DNA of 64,000 nt from Glycomyces terrestris (GTDB lineage: Bacteria; Actinomycetota; Actinomycetes; Mycobacteriales; Micromonosporaceae): positions 434,001 through 498,000 of the forward strand of contig NZ_RSEB01000003.1 in assembly GCF_003933745.1 (NCBI RefSeq), read 5' to 3'. Position 1 is the first letter of the stretch, and each line of letters opens with the position of its first letter. The notes under the pieces were generated by a model. That model was not told the origin of the DNA. It ran no database searches and worked only from the letters and a program-made list of their open reading frames with translations. A program made the position numbers and the translations under genes. Below, in pieces: positions 7,013 through 14,572 of this stretch.

Positions 7013-7144
7013 TCAAGGGTCCTGAATCAGGGTCCAGCTTGGGGACATCCTCCGCTTGCGCCTCGCCCGGTCGAGCGCCGCAGCGAGATCGCGCTTCAAC
7101 GCGTGCTCGCGAAGCCTGCGCCGGTCGGCTGGGGTGCTGGCCAT
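7013..7144 (-). CDS. Small basic protein (43 aa)
   Basis: The reading frame starts at an ATG with CAGGAG about 6 nt upstream, a strong ribosome-binding site, and a TACAAT -10 hexamer at 7173-7178. The product is highly basic (ADRRRLREHALKRDL ... RARRKRRMS) and could bind nucleic acid. It has no membrane segment. The frame stays open further upstream, but the ribosome-binding site favours this start. It converges on the RAMA-domain gene, and the two stops are about 20 bp apart. No family is recognised. Confidence 0.45.
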   Translation of the reverse strand: MASTPADRRRLREHALKRDLAAALDRARRKRRMSPSWTLIQDP

Positions 7145-7236
7145 GGGGACTCCTGGGGTCGGGAGGGGACCAATTGTATGGGCCGGGCGGCAGCGGGGCG
7201 TTCGGAGCGGTTGCGGCGGCCTGCCAGAATCGCTCC

Positions 7237-8370
7237 ATGGACCCCTACTCCGCCTACGACCCCAATGCAGGCACGCCCGCGAACCAGGGTCCCAACGCCG
7301 CGCCCGCCCCTCTGGGCTACACGCCCGGCCCCGAGACGACCCACAGCATCGGGTACCCGCCACCGGGGCCCCCGCTTCCGCCGGGGCCGTATCCGGCCGC
7401 GAACCCCTACGCGGGCAACGCCTACCCGCCCGGGTACCCCGGCATGCCGCCGCAGTACGCGCCCGTCCCTCCGCCGTCCTCGGGGATTCCCGCCGCCGGC
7501 TGGATCGGGATCGCCCTCGGCATCGTGCTGGTCATCGGCCTGGGCGTCACCGGCCTCGTGATCACGCTCGACCGCCCCGACGCGCCCGACGTCACCGCCT
7601 CGGACACCGACGGCGGCTCGGGCGGGGACTCGGGCGGGACCTCCGGCTCCGATCCGACCGACACCGCCACGGACACCGCCGTCGCGGACCCGGTCGCGGA
7701 TGCGGCGGTCGGGGACTGCTTCTCCAATTACGGCGACGAGACCACCCCGGACCTGGAGACGGCGGTCTGCGGGACCGGCGCCTTCGAGACGATCGAGATC
7801 GTCGAGGGCGCTTCCGACCTCACGGCGTGCGACGGCCTGCCCACCGCCGACCTCGCGGTCTCCTCCACCGGCGCCGCCCGCGTGCTGTGCTTGAGCTACA
7901 ACGTGATGGAGGGCGACGACGCGTACCACGCCCAGGTCGGCGACTGCGTCTACGGCTCCTCCACCCCCGGCACCGCGTGGAACGTCATCGACTGCCAGGA
8001 CGGCGCGTTCAAGGTCATCGAACGGCTCGAAGACCAGTCCAGCATCGACGCCTGCACCGACTCGACCTACTACATCTACGGCGTCGGCTACTCCACCGGA
8101 CAGACCTATCTGGACACCACACTGTGCCTCCAGATGATGTACGCCAGCGGCGACGCCGGCTACGCCGAGGTCGACAACTGCATGTCCATGAACTCCGACT
8201 ACACCTACTTCGAGTTCGTCTCCGACTGCGGCGACGGCAACGTCTACGTCACCGGCCGCGCCAACGAACTCGTCGACGGCGAGAGCTGGTGCAACGGCTG
8301 GGGCTGGGCCTACGAAGAGGTCCCCGACTTCCCGGAACTCTCCTTCACGATCTGCTGGGGCTGGCTGTAG
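7237..8370 (+). CDS. Membrane-anchored LppU-like protein, three tandem domains
   Basis: A 377-residue protein. Residues 1-85 are a cytoplasmic proline/glycine/tyrosine-rich tail. Residues 86-110 are one membrane span. A Gly/Ser/Thr/Asp linker follows to about 150, then three extracellular repeats begin near residues 153, 228 and 300. Each repeat opens with a V-G-D-C or V-D-N-C motif, has a second Cys about 20 residues on and ends with CLSY, CLQM or CWGW, as in the actinobacterial LppU/SCO3897 group. The eight or more paired cysteines suggest disulphides outside the membrane. There is no Shine-Dalgarno; CAGAAT lies 6 nt before the ATG. It is upstream of a T7SS unit but separated from it by a hairpin. 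Confidence 0.7.
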   Translation: MDPYSAYDPNAGTPANQGPNAAPAPLGYTPGPETTHSIGYPPPGPPLPPGPYPAANPYAGNAYPPGYPGMPPQYAPVPPPSSGIPAAGWIGIALGIVLVIGLGVTGLVITLDRPDAPDVTASDTDGGSGGDSGGTSGSDPTDTATDTAVADPVADAAVGDCFSNYGDETTPDLETAVCGTGAFETIEIVEGASDLTACDGLPTADLAVSSTGAARVLCLSYNVMEGDDAYHAQVGDCVYGSSTPGTAWNVIDCQDGAFKVIERLEDQSSIDACTDSTYYIYGVGYSTGQTYLDTTLCLQMMYASGDAGYAEVDNCMSMNSDYTYFEFVSDCGDGNVYVTGRANELVDGESWCNGWGWAYEEVPDFPELSFTICWGWL

Positions 8371-8376
8371 CCCAAC

Positions 8377-8419
8377 GGGGTCCACAGCCGCGGCCGCGGC
8401 GCCTGCGATCGTGGACCCC
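8377..8419 (+). terminator. Possible terminator hairpin
   Basis: GGGGTCCAC and GTGGACCCC pair across 25 nt that can itself fold (GCCGCGGCCGCGGC). It starts 6 nt after the LppU-like stop codon. No U-tract follows. Confidence 0.4.
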
Positions 8420-8438
8420 GCCGGTGGCTGCCGGGCGC

Positions 8439-8444
8439 TAGACT
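8439..8444 (+). promoter_or_regulatory. Possible -10 element of the T7SS effector operon
   Basis: TAGACT lies 62 nt before the YbaB-like ATG in an otherwise GC-rich spacer. No clear -35 at the right distance. Confidence 0.3.
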
Positions 8445-8506
8445 CTCGGATCGTGATCGGCACATGACCCCTTGTGCCGCTAAGTGAATGAGGAGCAGTG
8501 GTCACC

Positions 8507-8893
8507 ATGGGAATCCCCGACCCGGAAGCGTCCCGGCAGCACCTCGAAGCGTGGAAGGGCAGGATCGATCGGCTCGCCGCCGACACGCAGGAGATGAGCA
8601 CCCGGTTCGGCGAGCTGAAGGCGGTCGGAGCCGACCCGGACGGGCTCGTCCGGGTCACCGTCGACTCCAGCGGCAACATGGTCGACGTGCAGCTCAGCGA
8701 GCGCACCCGCCGGATCGACACCGAGTACACCGGCCGGGCGATCCTCGCGGCGGTCGCGGCCGCGCGGGCGCAGATGGCGGAGGCGTCGGCGCAGATCATC
8801 TCCGAGACGCTCGGGTCGGACTCGGCTGCCGGGCAGGCGATCGCGGATCGCGTGCGGTCGCAGCTCATGCCCCAGTCCGGCGAGGAGGGCTGA
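8507..8893 (+). CDS. YbaB/EbfC family protein of a T7SS effector operon
   Basis: A 128-residue YbaB/EbfC-type protein with an N-terminal helix (residues 8-40), a central strand pair (GLVRVTVDSSGNMVDVQLS) and C-terminal helices. Classical YbaB binds DNA as a dimer; in actinobacteria such proteins often head operons encoding WXG100 proteins, where their job is unclear. AGGAG is 11 nt before this ATG but only 2 nt before the in-frame GTG three codons upstream, so the ATG was chosen. The next gene follows 5 nt after the stop, so it is the first gene of a five-gene unit. Confidence 0.75.
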   Translation: MGIPDPEASRQHLEAWKGRIDRLAADTQEMSTRFGELKAVGADPDGLVRVTVDSSGNMVDVQLSERTRRIDTEYTGRAILAAVAAARAQMAEASAQIISETLGSDSAAGQAIADRVRSQLMPQSGEEG

Positions 8894-8898
8894 GCGCC

Positions 8899-9219
8899 AT
8901 GGGAACCGGATTCAACGTCGAGCCCGAGGAGCTGCGGCAGCACGCCCGCAACCTCGAGGCGCTCAAGGAGCGCTTCGACGCGGTCATGAACGCGAGTGCG
9001 TACATCGAGCAGGACGACGAGGCGTACGGGACGCTGTGCGGCTGGATCTCCGGCTGCCTCGAAGAGCGGCACCAGAAGCAGGACGAGATCACGGCGTACC
9101 TCGCCGAGAACTTCACCATCGCAGCCAACGCGCTCCGCGCCGCCGCCGACGACTACGAGGCGAGCGACTCGGAGTCCCAGTCGGCGTTCGCCGAACTCCA
9201 GGACCGGTTGGGAGGCTGA
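8899..9219 (+). CDS. EspC-like / WXG100-type secreted protein
   Basis: A 106-residue helical protein starting MGTGFNVEPEELRQHARNLE. It has the two-helix arrangement, the ...A..YI.QDDEAYGTLCGW turn and the C-terminal AADDYEASDSESQSAFAEL helix seen in EspC-type (ESX-1 secretion-associated, DUF2580) proteins. The Y-E-A-S-D-S-E segment resembles the YxxxD/E C-terminal T7SS export signal. It is in an operon with a YbaB-like protein, a WxG protein and a toxin, and probably serves as the small export partner. Confidence 0.7.
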   Translation: MGTGFNVEPEELRQHARNLEALKERFDAVMNASAYIEQDDEAYGTLCGWISGCLEERHQKQDEITAYLAENFTIAANALRAAADDYEASDSESQSAFAELQDRLGG

Positions 9220-9221
9220 GG

Positions 9222-9923
9222 ATGTCCGACGACTCCCTCATCGCGCCCGTCCAGTCGACCAACAAGTGGTACACCGGGGCCGGCCCGCTGGACTCCTATC
9301 ACGGGATGATCGACGCGTTCAAGTCCGAAGGCTGGGTGGACGACCTCCTCGCCGGCGGCGGCTTCGCGCTCGAGGTCGTCGGGTCGGTGCTCGACCCGTT
9401 CAGCGCGCTGCTGTCGGCGGGCTTGGGATGGGCGATGGAGTACTTCGAGCCGCTGCGCGAGATGCTGCAGGAGGTCACCGGCAAGGCCGACGTGGTCATG
9501 GCGCACGCGCAGACGTGGAGCAACATGTCCGGCGAGCTCCAGGCGATCGTCGAGCAGCTCACGGTGCACCTGGATTCGGACATGCCGACCTGGACCGGCG
9601 CGGCCGCCGACGCCTACAAGGCGCTCATGGCGCACAACGTCACCTCGGCCTCCGCGCTGGCGGCGACGGCCGAAGCGATGGCCGCCGCGACCGAGGGCGC
9701 CGGAAGCCTGGTCCAGATCACGCACGAGCTGGTGCGCGACCTGATCGCCGAACTGGTCGGTCACGTCATCGTGTGGGCGGTCGAGGCGATCTTCGTGGTC
9801 ACGATCCCGGTGATCGCGGCGCAGATCGTGGCGGCCGTGGTGAAGTGGGCGGGCATCATCATGGGCTACGGGATGGCGCTGGTGCAGTCGTTCGCCAATC
9901 TCAAGATCCTCCTGGGGGTGTGA
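9222..9923 (+). CDS. WxG-motif T7SS substrate / effector chaperone-like protein
   Basis: A 233-residue helical protein. W-T-G-A-A-A-D-A-Y (about residues 125-133) matches the WxG turn of the WXG100/PPE superfamily. The C-terminal region (residues 170-233) is strongly hydrophobic, with long runs such as VIVWAVEAIFVVTIPVIAAQ that could insert in a membrane. It follows the EspC-like gene by 2 nt and precedes the toxin gene by 5 nt. It may be the N-terminal half of what is one long polymorphic toxin elsewhere, carrying the export and membrane part while the next gene carries the toxic tip. That is inference. Confidence 0.65.
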   Translation: MSDDSLIAPVQSTNKWYTGAGPLDSYHGMIDAFKSEGWVDDLLAGGGFALEVVGSVLDPFSALLSAGLGWAMEYFEPLREMLQEVTGKADVVMAHAQTWSNMSGELQAIVEQLTVHLDSDMPTWTGAAADAYKALMAHNVTSASALAATAEAMAAATEGAGSLVQITHELVRDLIAELVGHVIVWAVEAIFVVTIPVIAAQIVAAVVKWAGIIMGYGMALVQSFANLKILLGV

Positions 9924-9928
9924 GCGCG

Positions 9929-10543
9929 ATGCGTCAGGCTTTGCGACTGCTCCTGCTCCTCGGCGCCGGCTTCCTGCTGGCGCGGAAGGGCGGTGACGGC
10001 CCCGACAGTCCCGACGGGAACGGCGGCGACATCGACCCGCTCACCGGCCGCCCCAAGGACTCCGAGGAACGACAGGAACGCCTGAACTTCCAGGGCAAGA
10101 ACGCCTCGTCCCAGATGGCCGAGGTCCACGACATCGCCGAGACGGAGGCCGAGACAGGTCGAGCCGACGGCTCACAGAGCTCCGGTGACAGCACCAGCCC
10201 CGACGACACCGACACCTCGACCACCACAGAGCGCGATCCGGATCTCGATCGACTCGAGAACCGAATCGACAACGTGAAGGAGCACCTCCAGTACAAGGAC
10301 CTCGACGCGGCCCGCAGAGAATTGAACGGCGAGATCGTCGCCACCAAGAGCGACGGCACTCCATGGGACCACGTCCACGAAGTCCGGGACGCGCAGAACG
10401 CACTGATGAACATCATCAACAAGGCGAAACGGAAGCTCGACGACCCGCGCACGAGCGACGAGGACAAAGCGGCCTATCAGGACCTGCTCTCACAGGCGAG
10501 TAACATGCTCGACTACTCGGAAGGTTTCGTACCCCGCTCCTGA
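9929..10543 (+). CDS. Probable polymorphic toxin, Ntox28-like C-terminus
   Basis: A 204-residue protein. Residues 3-18 are hydrophobic (QALRLLLLLGAGFLLA), a signal-anchor or insertion segment. Residues 20-105 are a charged low-complexity linker. Residues 106-204 (VKEHLQYKDLDAARRELNGE, DGTPWDHVHEVRDAQNALMN) resemble polymorphic toxin type 28, with His148 and His150 in WDHVHEV as possible catalytic residues of a nuclease or RNase. An immunity-type gene follows directly, as expected for a toxin. It sits in the T7SS unit, so export by T7SS is likely. The Ntox28 assignment is from remembered motifs and needs a profile search. Confidence 0.65.
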   Translation: MRQALRLLLLLGAGFLLARKGGDGPDSPDGNGGDIDPLTGRPKDSEERQERLNFQGKNASSQMAEVHDIAETEAETGRADGSQSSGDSTSPDDTDTSTTTERDPDLDRLENRIDNVKEHLQYKDLDAARRELNGEIVATKSDGTPWDHVHEVRDAQNALMNIINKAKRKLDDPRTSDEDKAAYQDLLSQASNMLDYSEGFVPRS

Positions 10544-10581
10544 CCGCGGCGACAGGCTATCCAGACTAGGAATGGAACGAC

Positions 10582-10980
10582 ATGAAGAGGGCGGACTACC
10601 GCGAATCGCTCGAAGAGCTCACCGGCGACCGGTGGCCGGAACCGGGTTCCGATGCGACCCGGCTGGTCCGCAACGCGTACGCGGCCTACACCAAGCCCGC
10701 CGAGGCGCTCACCGTCGAGGAGCTTCGTCTGCTCATCGGACAGCAGGTGGCTCTCGAATGGACTGTTCCTTTTGCCATCGACGAGCTCGAGCGCGATCCC
10801 TTGGCCGAGGGCGACATGTATCCGGGGGACCTCATGAACGCGTGCATGTCGCTTCCGGAGGCGTATTTCGCCGATCACCGCGATGAGAAGGACCGACTGC
10901 GCGAGATCGCCGTGCGGATAGACGCGGGCGACTGGGATCTGGCGTTCTCCGACCGGCATTCCGATTGGCGTTCAACCTGA
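10582..10980 (+). CDS. CdiI-type immunity protein
   Basis: A 132-residue acidic cytoplasmic protein. The segment LTVEELRLLIGQQVAL... VPFAIDELERDPL-EGD-YPGDLMNACM (residues 43-90) matches the contact-dependent growth inhibition immunity family CdiI_2. It lies 38 bp after the toxin gene on the same strand, the standard position for a cognate immunity protein. No signal peptide, consistent with cytoplasmic protection. GGAACGAC before the ATG is only a weak ribosome-binding site. Confidence 0.75.
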   Translation: MKRADYRESLEELTGDRWPEPGSDATRLVRNAYAAYTKPAEALTVEELRLLIGQQVALEWTVPFAIDELERDPLAEGDMYPGDLMNACMSLPEAYFADHRDEKDRLREIAVRIDAGDWDLAFSDRHSDWRST

Positions 10981-11017
10981 TTGACGGGCAATCCGCGGTG
11001 CGACCTCGAGTCCGCCG

Positions 11018-11434
11018 CTACTGCTGGAGTTGGGTGAGGGTTCGGGTGATTCGGGGGGCCTGGTCGGTGTGGAGGCGGAGTTCCACCTGGCCCTGCCATT
11101 CGGGGTTGGTGGTGCTCAGGTCGTATTCGGCGAGGAGCTGGTCGGGCTTGGGGGCGGAGATTCTGACGTCGTAGCGGGCGAGGTCGCGGACGGGGACGTC
11201 GATGTGCTTGAAGCGGCGGGCGGTGATGAGGAAGCGCTCGTCGGTGAGGGCGATGGCGGCGGCGGTGGGGTTGCGCTTCCAGTTGGCGCGGCGGCCGGGG
11301 GTCTTGAGGTTGCGGTAGGTGACCGAGCCCGGGGCGCCTTCGACGAGGATGAGGAGGCCTTCGGCGCGGAGGGTGTCGCGGAGGTCGTCGGGGAGGCGGC
11401 CGGTGCCGAAGAGGAGGCGCTGGAGAGCGTTCAT
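11018..11434 (-). CDS. Hypothetical protein
   Basis: A 138-residue basic protein without signal peptide or membrane spans. Alternating short strands (LLILVEGAPGSVTYRNLK, ALTDERFLITARRFKHIDV, YDVRISAPKPDQLLAEYDLS, VELRLHTD) suggest a small beta-rich fold, possibly PH-like. I do not recognise a named family. The start was placed at an internal ATG because a TACACT hexamer lies exactly 6 nt before it, typical of a leaderless promoter. It is transcribed toward the immunity gene and divergent from the secreted beta-propeller-like gene. Confidence 0.6.
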   Translation of the reverse strand: MNALQRLLFGTGRLPDDLRDTLRAEGLLILVEGAPGSVTYRNLKTPGRRANWKRNPTAAAIALTDERFLITARRFKHIDVPVRDLARYDVRISAPKPDQLLAEYDLSTTNPEWQGQVELRLHTDQAPRITRTLTQLQQ

Positions 11435-11440
11435 GGCCGC

Positions 11441-11446
11441 AGTGTA
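11441..11446 (-). promoter_or_regulatory. Leaderless-type -10 (TACACT)
   Basis: TACACT on the reverse strand, 6 nt before the ATG of the hypothetical gene. No Shine-Dalgarno intervenes. Confidence 0.45.
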
Positions 11447-11572
11447 GTGGGCCTGCGGCTCGGCGAGGGTGAACAACGGGTGCCGGGGGCTGGTGCCGGT
11501 GGGGCACACTGGGTTCGGTTCGGGACCCCGACCGGGCCCGGACGCTCCCTACCCCCCTTGAGGAGTCATGTC

Positions 11573-12511
11573 GTGAAGAGACGGAACGTGCTGCGGGCGA
11601 TCGCGATCGGGGCGCCGCTGGTCGGCGCCGGGGCGCTCGGCGCCGGGATCGCGGCGGCGGACACCGCGAACTTCAAGGTGATGGTGACCGAGCAGGTCGC
11701 GAACAAGGTGTTCGTGTTCGACAAGAACAAGGCGTTCACCGACGCGAACGCATACAAGACCTGGAGCCCCGGCACGGGCGGCTGGTCGAACCTGTCCGAC
11801 TGCCGCATCCGGGACACGGCGCAGTTCGGGGCGATCGGCCTCGCGGCCGCCTCGGGCGGCAGGGTCGGGGTCTGGAACATCACCGACGAGAAGCACCAGG
11901 AGCTCAACGACGTGCTGTGGAGCGCCACCCCCGGTGGCAATCCGCATGCGCTGGAGCGCATCCCGAACGTCGGCGCGTTCGTGGCGGCTTCGTCCGACGG
12001 ATACCTGACAGTGTACGGCCCCACCAAGGTCTCCGATCCGTCGACGCTCGCCAAGGTGCAGACCGTGTCGCTGCCCGGCGCGCACGGGGTCGTCTGGGAC
12101 CCGAACAACAATCTGCTGTGGGCCTGCGGGAACAAGGTCGTCCAGGCGTACACCGTGAGCGGGACGTACCGGAACGTCCGCCTCAAGGCGCACAGCAAGA
12201 AGGTCGCCCTCTCGGGCCTCGGCCACGACCTCCAGGCGGACTTCTCGAACTCGTCGCTGCTCCAGGTCTCGGACTCGTACGGGGTGTACTCGGTCAACAA
12301 GACGACCCTCGCGAAGACGACGCTGCACACCACGACGCGCATCAAGGCGTACGTGAAGATGGCGGGCGGCGAGCACTTCTACGTGCGCGGCGACAATGCC
12401 GGCTCGCGCGACTGGGGCAGCCCCACGGTCGTGTTCTCGCAGTCCACCGACCGGACCCGGACGGGCGCGGAGTTCTACAAGGCGCGGTACTACACCACCG
12501 CGTACAACTAG
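11573..12511 (+). CDS. Secreted beta-propeller-like protein (DUF6528-like)
   Basis: A 312-residue protein. GTG is the start because TTGAGGAG ends 7 nt upstream. The N-terminus VKRRNVLRAIAIGAPLVG is a Tat-like signal (RRNVL) with cleavage near AAADTANFK. The mature part has repeated strand motifs with W, D and N at turns (KVFVFDKNKAF, GRVGVWNITDEKHQEL, DGYLTVYGP, PGAHGVVWDPNNNLLWACGN, KVVQAY) typical of a seven-bladed propeller. It resembles the DUF6528 group as I recall it. No catalytic residues are known for that group; sugar or cell-wall binding outside the cell is a guess. Confidence 0.65.
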   Translation: MKRRNVLRAIAIGAPLVGAGALGAGIAAADTANFKVMVTEQVANKVFVFDKNKAFTDANAYKTWSPGTGGWSNLSDCRIRDTAQFGAIGLAAASGGRVGVWNITDEKHQELNDVLWSATPGGNPHALERIPNVGAFVAASSDGYLTVYGPTKVSDPSTLAKVQTVSLPGAHGVVWDPNNNLLWACGNKVVQAYTVSGTYRNVRLKAHSKKVALSGLGHDLQADFSNSSLLQVSDSYGVYSVNKTTLAKTTLHTTTRIKAYVKMAGGEHFYVRGDNAGSRDWGSPTVVFSQSTDRTRTGAEFYKARYYTTAYN

Positions 12512-12532
12512 AGCGGCGCCTCGCGGGCGGCG

Positions 12533-13357
12533 TCAGGAGAGCTCGACGCGGTCGCCGGTGCGCACGGTGCCGGTGGCGATGACGTCGGCGTAGAAGCCGA
12601 AGCAGGTGGCGCGGCCGTAGCCGGGGACGTCGATGCGGTGGTTCGCGGCGAGGGTCTTGAGCAGGCCCGGGTCCGCGGGAGCGTCGGGGCCGTGGGCGAT
12701 CGACGGGATGATGCAGCGCGGGGTCGGGAGCGCGGCCTCCAGGACCACGTCGTCGCCGATCGTGATCCGCTGCCCCGGTGCGGGGTCGGCGGGGAGGTCG
12801 AGGATCAGGTTGGGGCGGAAGCGGCTCGGGTCGACCGCCGCGCCGTGCTCGGCCGCGAGCCGCGCCAGGGCGCCGGTGGTGACGAGGTGGAGCGGCCCGA
12901 AGTCGAAGAAGCGGCCGTCGGCGGCGCCGCGGACCGGCTGGACGTCCTCGCCGCCGGGCTCGGCGTCGGCGGCCCACTCGGGGATCATGCCCGGCTCGTC
13001 GGGCCACCAGTGGTGGCGCTTGACCTGCGCCGGAGCGGTCCGGGTGAGGCGGACCGGGCGGCCGAGCCAGGCGGAGAGCGCCGCGTCGGCCTCCGGGGTG
13101 CCGGCGGTGACGGGCGCGCCGCCCGGCACGGTCAGCTGGACCTCCGATTCCCCTTGGCCCGCAAGGTAAACGGCCGTGACGTCGAGGAGCGCGCCCCACA
13201 GGCGCGGCTGCTTGCCGGTGCCGATCGTGCCGTCGGCGTCGAAGCACGCCCACGTGCGGTCGCCGTCCAGGCCACGCGTGCCGATCGCGGTCTCGGTCAG
13301 GTGCTCGGCGGCGGCGGACTTGAGGGGGTGGCGGCGGATCGCGGCGAGAGTGTTCAC
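12533..13357 (-). CDS. MOSC domain-containing protein
   Basis: A 274-residue protein with the MOSC N-terminal beta-barrel part (IRRHPLKSAAAEHL, GLDGDRTWACFDADG) and the C-terminal MOSC core (FRPNLILDLP, ITIGDDVVLEAALPTPRCIIPSIA). The Cys in TPRC occupies the molybdenum- or sulphur-binding position of mARC/YiiM-type proteins. Such proteins use molybdenum cofactor, which this genome can make (moaC-mogA-moeA-moaE lie 21 kb away). GTG was preferred to an ATG three codons upstream because that ATG overlaps the -10 hexamer TACGAT, which ends 7 nt before the GTG. The substrate is unknown. Confidence 0.8.
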   Translation of the reverse strand: MNTLAAIRRHPLKSAAAEHLTETAIGTRGLDGDRTWACFDADGTIGTGKQPRLWGALLDVTAVYLAGQGESEVQLTVPGGAPVTAGTPEADAALSAWLGRPVRLTRTAPAQVKRHHWWPDEPGMIPEWAADAEPGGEDVQPVRGAADGRFFDFGPLHLVTTGALARLAAEHGAAVDPSRFRPNLILDLPADPAPGQRITIGDDVVLEAALPTPRCIIPSIAHGPDAPADPGLLKTLAANHRIDVPGYGRATCFGFYADVIATGTVRTGDRVELS

Positions 13358-13364
13358 GGACTGC

Positions 13365-13370
13365 ATCGTA
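13365..13370 (-). promoter_or_regulatory. Leaderless-type -10 (TACGAT)
   Basis: TACGAT on the reverse strand, 7 nt before the GTG of the MOSC gene; it overlaps an alternative ATG and argues against that start. Confidence 0.45.
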
Positions 13371-13523
13371 TGCCGCGCTGCCGTGCGGCAGGCCAGGTCC
13401 CGCGGCGGCCGGGCGGCGGGGCCGGGCGGGCCGAGTGGACCGGGGCTGGAGGGCCCGGCCAGAGCGGGCCCGCGACGACGTACGGGCGAGCCCGCGGCGT
13501 GAACGGCGCGGGAGTGGTCCGCG

Positions 13524-14558
13524 TCAGCCCTGCTCCGCGAAGGCGAAGAGGACCGGCGACTCCTTGATCTGGTCCGGGAGTTCGAGGGACCACTCGACGC
13601 CGCCGTCGTAGTCGACGAAGGACGCGGTGCCGCCGTCGCGCGAGACGTACCCGTCGGCCTGGAGCGTCGTGCAGGACGACGTGGAGCCGGAGCTCGCGGC
13701 CTCGCCGGTGTGCAGGTCGATCACGCGCGTGCCCGCTTCGGCGTGGGGCGTGAAGCCGCCCTTGAAGGCGCCGTAGGGGCCGTAGTCGTCGACGACGCAC
13801 GCGTAGCGGCCGGTCGGGTCGACGCCGACCAGGCCGATCACGAGCGGCTCGGCGCCGGTGAGGCCGCCGACCCGGATGGTCTCCAGGACCGTGCCCTCGG
13901 CGTCGATCCGGTAGAGCTCCGAGACGTCGAGGTTGTGGTAGAGCGCCTGGGCCGTGCCGTCCTCGGCGGTGTACCAGCGCAGGCGGCATCCCACCGGTTG
14001 CAGGTCCACAGTGGTCGGCAGCTGGCCGGCCTCGGGCGAGAACCACTCGGCCTCGCCCCACGCCTGCACGGGCATCGGGGTGGTGTCGCCGATGGCCGCG
14101 CCGGACTCCGCGCCCCAGACGGCGCCGCGGTGGACGAGGAGCGCGGAGCCGTCGGCGAGCCAGGTCGGGTCGATGCAGGCGTGGTCGAGGGGGTACGCGG
14201 CGGCGGTGGTGATCTCGCCGGTCTCGAGGTCGCCGAACTTCAGGGACGCGTTCGGGGAGGCGCCCTCGATCCAGGCCGCGGTGCGCTGGCGGGGGTCGAT
14301 GGTGAGGGTGGCGCGCAGGACGGTGCCGACGTCGCCTTCGGCGTCCCACACGCCGGAGAGGTCGAGCACGGGTTCGGCGGCGGGCGCCTCGCCGGGGTCG
14401 GCGCCGGGCTCCCAGCGGTAGAGGCGGTGGTCGTCGCCGAGGCCGTAGAAGACGGCGTCGTCGGCCTCGTCGCGGTCGGCGGCGGGGTCGCAGGCGGCGG
14501 TGGCGAGCAGGGCCAGGGCGGCCCCGGCGACCGCGGCGCGGGTCCTGGTGCGCGTCAT
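13524..14558 (-). CDS. Secreted lipoprotein-like protein
   Basis: A 344-residue protein. The N-terminus has arginines, then VAGAALALLATAACDPAAD, a signal peptide ending in a lipobox-like TAAC, so Cys22 or thereabouts may be lipidated. The mature part has repeated strand-turn motifs (DDHRLYRWEPG, ACIDPTWLADGSALLVHRG, DPTGRYACVVDDYG) resembling a WD40/TolB-like propeller. GGAGG 5 nt before the ATG is a good ribosome-binding site. It follows the extensin-like gene by 14 bp on the same strand. No enzyme motif is seen. Confidence 0.7.
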   Translation of the reverse strand: MTRTRTRAAVAGAALALLATAACDPAADRDEADDAVFYGLGDDHRLYRWEPGADPGEAPAAEPVLDLSGVWDAEGDVGTVLRATLTIDPRQRTAAWIEGASPNASLKFGDLETGEITTAAAYPLDHACIDPTWLADGSALLVHRGAVWGAESGAAIGDTTPMPVQAWGEAEWFSPEAGQLPTTVDLQPVGCRLRWYTAEDGTAQALYHNLDVSELYRIDAEGTVLETIRVGGLTGAEPLVIGLVGVDPTGRYACVVDDYGPYGAFKGGFTPHAEAGTRVIDLHTGEAASSGSTSSCTTLQADGYVSRDGGTASFVDYDGGVEWSLELPDQIKESPVLFAFAEQG

Positions 14559-14572
14559 GTGGTCCTCCTTCG

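Noticed and set aside
5607-7144. Complete integrative element at tRNA-Arg
   Set aside because: No integrase, no duplicated tRNA 3' end and no further mobile genes were found; only the composition shift and small genes hint at transfer.
13374-13523. Possible small gene between the MOSC and lipoprotein genes
   Set aside because: Frames here are Pro/Arg/Gly-rich with no ribosome-binding site.
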